Of a stretch of 64,000 nt of DNA, positions 56,774-64,000 are shown in pieces. Under the pieces are notes generated by a model. The model saw only the letters and a program-made list of their open reading frames with translations, did not search any database and was not told the origin of the DNA. The translations under genes and the position numbers were made by a program. The DNA comes from Cinnamomum chago (Eukaryota; Streptophyta; Magnoliopsida; Laurales; Lauraceae): assembly GCA_038049695.1 (NCBI GenBank), contig CP142461.1, positions 32,433,001 through 32,497,000 of the forward strand, written 5' to 3'. Position 1 is the first letter of the stretch, and each line of letters opens with the position of its first letter.

Positions 56774-58648
56774 TCACCAATAATCCATGCAAGAACATTG
56801 TCCCCCTCTGAAATGATGGAAGCGATTTCGATCCCTCACAATTATCTCGTGATTGAAGACCTTGGATATGAGCTTACTTGCTTGATGACAATCTCTACAG
56901 ACTCTCAAATTCTTCGAGATTCTTATCGTTTCCCCTGGACTAGTTTTCAACAAGCCAAAGGCAATTGCAAGCTTCTCACTGTGGTAGTATAATGGATTCT
57001 CCTTCTCTTCCTCATCAATATCATGTAGCACTCCATCTTTGTCAGGCACATAGCCCACAGACCTTATGCATTGCAACATCTCATCCACCTTTGAGTAAAT
57101 CTCTTTGGCTTGAGGGTGAGACCTCCCTCCGGCAATGAATTCACTGACAACACCATCCATTTCAATCATAGAGCACCCAGGAGCCTTGTTCACTCCCCTA
57201 TCATTCATCAACTTCCTCACATTTGCAACATCATCCCATCTACCAACACTTGCATATAGGTTAGCTAGTATTATGTAGCGGCCACTATTTTGAGGCTCAA
57301 GCTCGATAACATCTTTACCTATTTTCTCACCCATGTTGATGTCTCCATGAATCTTACAGGCCCCAAGGAGAGCACCCAAGACACCAGCATCAGGGCTCAT
57401 TGGCATCCCATCTATAAGTTTTCTTGCTTCATTCAGCAAGCCAGCTCTACCAAGCAGATCAACCATGCATCCAAAGTGTTCCATCTTGGGTTCAATGCCA
57501 TATGACTTGGTCACATGGTCAAAATAATGGCGCCCCTCGTCCACAAGACCAGCGTGAGCGCACGCATTAAGAACGTTCACTAGAGTGATATCATCTGGAG
57601 CAACCTTCTCCCTCTCCATTTTCTTAAAAAGATCAATAGCAGCTAGTCCTCGACCATGCATTGCTAGACCCCCAATCATGCAATTCCATGAAGAAATTCC
57701 TTTGTGGGACAATCCATTGAAGACTTCGAAAGCTTTCTCCAAACACCCACATTTGCAATACATGTCAATGATTGTCGTTGCCAATTTCGTGTCCAATTCA
57801 ATCCCACTCCTCTCTATATACTCATGTATCCACTCCCCTTGCTCCAAAGCCCCCAACCCAGTAGACGCCGACAACATGCTCGCCACAACAAACTTATCCA
57901 GCTCAACTTTCTCCACCCGCATCCTATCAAACAGCTTAAACGCCTCTTGAAACCGATTGCTCTGGACATAAGCAGCTATCATGGCATTCCACGACACCGA
58001 ATTCCTCTCAGGCATCCGCTCGAAAACCTCATAAGCCTCATCAACAAGTCCCCACCGAGAATACCCACTAATCAACGTTGTCCAAGAAACAACATCCCGC
58101 GCAGGCATTTTCTCAAACACAAGGCGGGCGTCATCCAAACGCTGGCAATTCACATACATATGAATCAAATTGTTCAGGGAGAACCCGTCTCCTCCAAACC
58201 CAAGTTTCAAAACATGGGCGTGGAGCTGTTTCCCTTCTTCAACAGCGTCCTCGAAGCAGCAGGCTCTGACGACGGAAGGGAAGGTGAATTTGTTGGGCGC
58301 AACGGATCGGTGAAGCATTTGGGAGTAGAAGTTGATGCAGCTTCTGGTGGATTGGGTTTGCAGGTGGGCTCTGATGATGGTGTTGTAGATGAAGGCGTCT
58401 GGGTGGGGGATTTTGTCGAACAGTTGGAGGGCGTAGTCGAGATTGCCGAATGAAGAGAGGGCGCAGAACTTGAGGACGCGACCGATGGCGTCGTTGTCTG
58501 TGGAGAGGCCGAGGCGGATGATTTGGGAGTGGAATTGCTTGAGCTCGGCCATGGAGGAGCATGATTCGAGAGCTTTGAAGGTGGTGGGTGTGTGGCGATG
58601 GGTCTTGTGAGAGGGAAGAGAAGGTTGCAGAAGCACTTGACTGGTCAT
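56774..58648 (-). CDS. Pentatricopeptide repeat protein, PLS class with E/E+ and DYW domains
   Basis: A single uninterrupted frame of 624 residues, intronless as is usual for this family. PLS-type PPR repeats run from about residue 55 to 430 (for example DARLVFEKMPARDVVSWTTL, DEAYEVFERMPERNSVSWNA). They are followed by the E/E+ region (ALLGACKIHGDINMGEKIGK, LEPQNSGRYIILANLYAS) and a complete DYW deaminase-like domain: HSEKLA (HxE), CRDCH (CxxC) and the terminal CSCMDYW. Such proteins bind specific organelle transcripts and carry out C-to-U editing. The N-terminus lacks a strongly diagnostic transit peptide, so plastid or mitochondrial targeting is undecided. The architecture resembles the At5g66520-type subgroup, which is not a firm orthology call. 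No frame damage is seen, so it is likely functional. The long frame on the opposite strand (57704-58453) is a shadow. Confidence 0.95.
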   Translation of the reverse strand: MTSQVLLQPSLPSHKTHRHTPTTFKALESCSSMAELKQFHSQIIRLGLSTDNDAIGRVLKFCALSSFGNLDYALQLFDKIPHPDAFIYNTIIRAHLQTQSTRSCINFYSQMLHRSVAPNKFTFPSVVRACCFEDAVEEGKQLHAHVLKLGFGGDGFSLNNLIHMYVNCQRLDDARLVFEKMPARDVVSWTTLISGYSRWGLVDEAYEVFERMPERNSVSWNAMIAAYVQSNRFQEAFKLFDRMRVEKVELDKFVVASMLSASTGLGALEQGEWIHEYIERSGIELDTKLATTIIDMYCKCGCLEKAFEVFNGLSHKGISSWNCMIGGLAMHGRGLAAIDLFKKMEREKVAPDDITLVNVLNACAHAGLVDEGRHYFDHVTKSYGIEPKMEHFGCMVDLLGRAGLLNEARKLIDGMPMSPDAGVLGALLGACKIHGDINMGEKIGKDVIELEPQNSGRYIILANLYASVGRWDDVANVRKLMNDRGVNKAPGCSMIEMDGVVSEFIAGGRSHPQAKEIYSKVDEMLQCIRSVGYVPDKDGVLHDIDEEEKENPLYYHSEKLAIAFGLLKTSPGETIRISKNLRVCRDCHQASKLISKVFNHEIIVRDRNRFHHFRGGQCSCMDYW

Positions 58649-61600
58649 TTGTATGTTTGTATGTATCTTACTTTCGATGTCTTGGTTCTGTTTGATGAAT
58701 TTGTATGAACTGTAGCTTGCCCTCTTTCGTTTTTTCTAATGGTGATGATGCTAGAGTCAGTCCAGCTATGTGGGGCCCACCTCTGATCATCTTTGGATGG
58801 GCCCACTCGAAAGTAAAATCCACACCACTTTTAGAATGGCCCGTTTCTTTATGAGAATTTCAAAATTTCATGTGTAGGAGAATTTTAAATTCTCCAAAAG
58901 TTGTCTCCTTATATGGAATTCCAAATCCCCCTTTTTTTTTATTTTTTTTATGAAGGATCTGAAATTCCAACAAATGGTATAAAGAGTGAAATTCCAAAAA
59001 TTCTAAAAGGTCTTTTGGGTAGCTGGAATTTGAAATTGCAATGAAAGAAACACATCATTTCATGTTAGGGGATAGGATATCACATCATGTCATATCATCA
59101 TGTTTAAAAAAACCTTAACCTCCCAAATTCTAGCTATAAATTCTAGTAAAGAAACATGCCATTGAGTATCCTGTGAAAGAAGAATGGTTTGGGCCAAGTT
59201 ACATATTATTAATTTGATTGGTTGATGGTGGGTATAACTCTGATTGTAGTGAAATTAATTATCACACTCATGTTAACAGGGACATTGATTTAATTTGAAG
59301 AGTTTGAATGAATATATAACGACATGTTTGTAACCGGTGAGAAACTATAAATTTGAGAATTTCTTATTTATGCACAAAGAATTTGACATGGATATATCAA
59401 TGCACATTGGTGTGTATAGCTGAAAAAATTAATATTGATACATAAATTTAGAAAATCGAGAATTATTGAATACTATGAAGTGCTGGGCCTAAAATGAAAA
59501 AAGAAAAAAAAAGCATAAATCTTAGCTTTTTATCAATGGAAGTTTGGGTTTAGCCTTGGTCATGCCAAATTTGACATATTGTCATTCTCAGTTGACAATG
59601 GTCTCCAATGTCAGCCAAAATTGTGTAAGCTTCCTGTAAAATCAAACTTTATAACATGATTAAAATCTTAAAATTAAAATTAAAACTGAAAGGTCAAAAC
59701 TAAAATCAAAACAGTCAAAATCAACATTATATATACTAAAGCAAAGGGGGGTGGTGGGCTGTGAGGGGTGCCATCTCATCCCTAAAAGTCTCTTTGGGCT
59801 ATGAGGGGTGCCACATCATCCCTAAAAAGTCTTTCTTTTTCAAAGAGGGCTACTCTTTCTCTCCTAAAACCTCTATTATAAAAGATTTTTATGAACGTTT
59901 GAATTTGAGTCATATTTCTTGCCATTATCCAAATTATAAGCAAATCTTTACATTCGGTTTGTTTTCTTTTCGTTAGATCTTCAATCATCAAAGGGTCCCA
60001 TGTTAAATATGTTTTGTGGGAGCAACAGTTCGTATTAAATATATTTCAAGATTGGACTCTAGTATTGGATGAAATCCCAATGGCCTTCTCTTAACCCCGT
60101 TTTTCTAAGAGTGGGCCCCACTGATGGAGGGAGGCAAGCCTATTGGCCGCTATCTGGTTTCTTAATGGATGCAAATCAATTAGTGGGCCCTGCACATTTA
60201 ACTTATTTATGTAGTGGGACCCACTCATGGATTATGCATATATATTAGTTTTTTAGGTCAATATGGATTATGTATTATTCTCTCTCTCAACACTATCTAT
60301 TTTTCATCCTTTCAAGATTGTCATCTTTTTATTTTAATATTTGGGGCTCACCTTTTAACAATTCACACTGATAAATTTTTCATTAAAAATATCATTTTCT
60401 TTTAGTTTCCAAATAGAGCTCTACTCTATTCAAAGATTGTCACACATAAACAAAAATCAGACCTGACCTTCTGGTAGACCACCTCATAGATGGGCTTGTG
60501 ATAAAAATGTTTTAAGGTTGGAGTTTTTTTTATTGAATCTTATAGGCATCAATTTCTGATCTGATTATATAGACAAATGAATCTAGATTTGCAACACCAT
60601 AATTACACTTCCGTGGGCCCACATGGACCCATAATTAAGAGATATATACATTGATTCAAGGTGGGCCAATTATTACTGGGATCAAATAACACTAGCTTGT
60701 GGTTTTAAAGTCTCATAATTTATGGATTTTAAAGTTAAGATGTTTATACATTTTTAAAAAAAATCTAGAGCTAAAAAACGGTTTGATCGATTCTAAAATG
60801 GTATTGGTGCTACTTCAAAGGGGCAGAGAAGAAATTTGTGCAAGGGGATTGAAATGACCATTGGCCTATGTGAAGATAACACTTGTATTTATGATTGAAG
60901 ATGTGTTGACTGTTTTTATATAAATATGTATGAATATATTCGTATATGCATTAATTTTGATATCTCGTAAATTAAAAAATGTAATATCTTACTTTTTGCT
61001 CCGGGTTAAGCATGGGGCATTGTTGCTAGTCTTTATTATATAATAATGGCATGTTTGTGGTGGTCAATTGCCTTACTTAAAGCCATTCAAGATCTAATAG
61101 GTCCAATGAGCATTAAAAACTTTACATATGCATCTTTCCAAGAGGTGGGAAAGGATCCAGATTCTACATGCCTTCTTGCCAGTTTCATGATGAGTATCCA
61201 AATAGGCATTTGTTTAGCACATGTGATAAATTTTTTACTTCACCATATTTGATTGAAAAGAGTGGAGTGGGGAAGTAAATTTATGATGCGATGGTATTTA
61301 TTTTTTACTCCTTCACAAACCTAGTTCTTTTTATCAAAAAAAAGAAAAAGAAAAAAGAAAAAAAAACATAATAAAATGTATTGCAGTAAGCTTATGGTAA
61401 AAAGTACTTCTCAATCTACACTCCCCCTCTCACCAATGCTTTTTAATTGCTATGCTGGGTTAGTGGTAAGGAGTGCTACTTTAATTAAAAGGACCTAAGG
61501 ATCAATCCCTAAGTATTTAATTATGTGAAACTAAGGTGCCAACACCACTCAATCATTCGCGCGTTTGACCCCTCTCAACATACTTTAGTAATAAGGATTT

Positions 61601-62293
61601 TTACTACACTTCTATTTTTACTCTAATATATCTTGTCTTTACCTTTACTGTGATTTGACATCTACCTCATTTTTACTCCTCTACACATTGAAAACAAACA
61701 AGTGGGCCCTAGACTAAATAGTGTAAAATGAGCCATGCCTGTAAATCCAAAAGTGGGTCTCATATATGAATCCAACCCGCTCAAGATTATAATTATCTTC
61801 CCTTGTATAATTTCACCATGACAAACTTCATAGTTCAATTACAGTGGTTCATCTTCACACTGATCCCATATAAATCATGTGATTGACTGATCTCGTTTTT
61901 TTAACTTTTATCCTGTGTATACAAACGTGATCAATTCGACCTCAGCAACAACTCTTTAATTGAGTAAGATTTGGCACACAGATCCAATACAATGGAATAG
62001 CTTTTCCCAAACAGCTCAGATTTTCCATGAGGGCCCTACTAATGGATTCATGGGTATATAGATAGAGCCATCTCTAAAGGCCCCTCCCTCAGAGGACAGG
62101 CAAAACGTCCCAAACTTGATGGCCTAAAGATAGCAGAGACCTGAAAATCATTGACCAGGAGACAGAGAAAAAAGAGGAAAGATGAGAAATACCAGGCAAA
62201 AACTGCCCCAGACTTCTCCTTGCAGTTAATTATGTTTGGCAGGGCCTCTTCTTCCCACACATGAAATCCGCACAAGAAAACCATGCAAGTTGC
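58649..62293. other. Intergenic between the PPR and pectinesterase genes
   Basis: No gene is seen. A two-copy tandem repeat of about 45 bp lies at 59755-59830 (unit GGCTATGAGGGGTGCCACAT...). A tRNA-like box A/box B pair near 61446-61515 (GGGTTAGTGGTAAGGAG and GGATCAATCCC) could be a degraded SINE head; I found no tail or TSD. Confidence 0.45.
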
Positions 62294-62325
62294 AACCAAT
62301 TAGCATCACCAATCCTATAAATACA
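62294..62325 (+). promoter_or_regulatory. Core promoter of the pectinesterase gene
   Basis: A CCAAT box (AACCAAT, 62294-62300) precedes a consensus TATA element CTATAAATACA (62315-62325). The start codon is 60 bp further on, so transcription probably starts near 62345-62355, leaving a leader of about 35 bp. Confidence 0.7.
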
Positions 62326-62384
62326 TCCAAAACAAAAAGGCATTTCAATCATCCCATCCCTCAGTTTCCAATACACCTCCCAAG

Positions 62385-64000
62385 ATGAAGAAGAATTCCT
62401 TAATTTTCATCCTTGTACTTGTTGGCTTTCTGGTAACAGTTGCCACATCCAACAAGGCCTTGAAGAAGATATGTGAGACCACTGACCACCAGAAACTCTG
62501 CTTTGAGGCACTCGACGGCAGCAGCGTCACTGATGATCCAATGGAGCTCATGAAGTTAGCATTCAAGGCAGTGATCAAGCACATCCAATCCACCTCAGAC
62601 TTGAGGAGTGAGATCAAGGAGAAGGCGCATGACCACATGAACAAGGCGGCGCTCTCGGACTGCGACGAACTTCTCGACTATGCGGTGGACGAGCTCCAGG
62701 CCTCCATCTCAGAGGTCGGAGATCCGAAGAAGCACACATGGACAGACAGGGTCAATGAGATAAAGAACTGGCTGGGCGCTGTGATCTCCTACCAGGAGAC
62801 TTGCAAGGATGGGATCACGCACCCGAAGGTGAAGTCTGCCATGGAGGACGGCCTGCTCAACGCCACCCAGCTCACCAGCAACGCCCTCGCAATTGTGTCT
62901 GGAATCTCAGGACTCCTATCTGCCTTCCACTTGCCCTCTAACCTCGGCAAAATCTTTGATCGAGTTCTGGTTGAAGAAGACGGTGCAGATGGAAAAGATG
63001 AGGATACACTAGGCTACCCCACCTGGCTCAAGCCCGGAGATCGGAAACTGTTGGCAATACAGAACCACTCCAACTTGAACCCTAATGTGGTGGTGGCTCA
63101 AGATGGCAGTGGTAACTTCAAGACAATCAATGAAGCCCTCAATGCCATGCCCAAGCAGTACACTGGTAGATATGTGATCCATATCAAGGCAGGGACATAC
63201 AAGGAGAGTGTCCTGGTCACCAAGGACATGGTTAATGTCTTCATGTATGGTGATGGACCTAACCAGACGGTTGTCACAGGGAGCAAGAATTGGATAGACG
63301 GGACACCTACCTTCCAAACAGCCACCTTTGGTGAGTGATAAAAGTTAACGAACGCCATAAAATCCTTATTGATAACCATTGCAAAAACCTAGGCTTTATA
63401 ACTAATTTTCAACAAAAACCTATATCAACAACCTAGTAAAATTGACTTTTGTAATGTGATGTGCTAAACTATCATCATCATCATGGTAGCCTTGTCGCAT
63501 CAATACAAATATATCAATCTAAATAGGCTCAATGAGTTATAGCGTATTTATGACTCTTGGGTCATCTGACGATTTTCCCATGCATGATGACGTGTGGCGG
63601 ACCGTGAATTGCCCACTCACAGAATATTGGAGGACTCGGTAATATTTATATATCATCATCATCATCATTTGTATGTGACTGAAAGTGCACACGATCGACA
63701 TGAGACAACTAATTTATAACCACATGTGAGATTTGTCTTTCTTCCATCTATTGTTTCTCTAACTTCATCATCATGCATTCTTTCATTCAGCTGCGATTGG
63801 ACAAGGATTTATTGCCAAAGATATGGCCTTTGAAAATACTGCCGGGCCCCAGAAGCACCAAGCAGTGGCTCTCCGGGTCCAGTCTGACATGTCTGCCTTC
63901 TACAACTGCCGCATGGATGGCTACCAAGACACTCTATACGCCCAAACCCATCGCCAGTTCTACAGGGACTGTGTCGTCTCCGGCACCGTCGACTTCATAT
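62385..64000 (+). CDS. Pectinesterase with N-terminal inhibitor domain (type I PME), partial
   Basis: Exon 1 is 62385-63330. A GT-AG intron (63331-63790) follows, and exon 2 runs from 63791 past the window end. The enzyme de-esterifies homogalacturonan in the cell wall. Residues 1-22 form a hydrophobic signal peptide ([15 protein letters not shown]). A PMEI domain follows with four cysteines (30, 39, 93, 140) placed to form its two disulfides, then a DRKLL processing-type motif at about 219-223 and the catalytic domain from [18 protein letters not shown]. Exon 2 shows the catalytic region: the Gln in HQAVALR, Gln-Asp in YQDTLY and Asp in GTVDFI. The catalytic Arg and C-terminus lie beyond the window. 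The splice restores ATFAAIGQGF, as expected in the family. GC content is clearly higher than in the flanks. No damage is seen. Confidence 0.95.

Noticed and set aside
57704-58453. 249-codon open frame on the plus strand, antisense to the PPR gene
   Set aside because: It lies entirely opposite the intact PPR-DYW coding sequence and has low-complexity His/Arg/Pro-rich and Gly/Val-rich translations typical of an antisense shadow.
1-64000. An undescribed multi-gene system such as a defence island or biosynthetic cluster
   Set aside because: The five recognisable host genes are ordinary, unrelated plant genes separated by transposon-rich DNA, with no co-orientation or shared pathway.

Overview
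This window is nuclear DNA from a flowering plant. The evidence is GT-AG introns of up to 8.6 kb, a DYW-class pentatricopeptide protein, a PMEI-pectinesterase, a plant-type mitochondrial PDK, and a very high load of plant-type SINEs, LINEs, MITEs and LTR remnants. The species cannot be read from the sequence. I found no bacterial, organellar or viral gene block and no CRISPR array.

Layout. 1-13.2 kb is gene-free and transposon-rich: a near-perfect MULE-type foldback, three copies of one MULE-like MITE family, two tRNA-derived SINE families, a Gypsy-like LTR remnant, the 3' end of an RTE-type LINE and a cluster of a second small MITE family. 13.64-22.39 kb (+) is a complete six-exon pyruvate dehydrogenase kinase gene whose introns carry four nonautonomous DNA transposons. 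25.1-36.9 kb (-), with a 5' leader exon near 38.7 kb, is a complete hAT-derived gene with two BED zinc fingers. Its introns include one of about 8.6 kb that holds a TRIM, a SINE, LTR remnants and repeats. 39-53 kb is a nested graveyard: a TIR element, a solo LTR of 2.35 kb with a perfect 5-bp TSD, and a RING-H2 E3-like gene (-) broken by a second, oppositely oriented solo LTR of the same type (3.08 kb) and interrupted further upstream by a 4.2-kb L1-type LINE that itself contains a MITE. 56.8-58.6 kb (-) is an intact single-exon PPR-DYW gene. 62.4-64 kb (+) is a type I pectin methylesterase cut off by the window edge.

The host genes are functionally unrelated: mitochondrial PDC regulation, a domesticated transposase-like nuclear protein, organelle RNA editing, and cell-wall pectin. 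They do not form a cluster or pathway. The less ordinary material is in the mobile DNA and its effect on genes: the dual-BED domesticated hAT protein; the RING gene whose reading frame rejoins when the solo LTR and one target copy are removed; a regularly spaced array of GGTCGACC palindromes in an LTR (21 bp within pairs, about 100 bp between pairs); and a hAT-like MITE family with an expanded GGATAC hexamer array.
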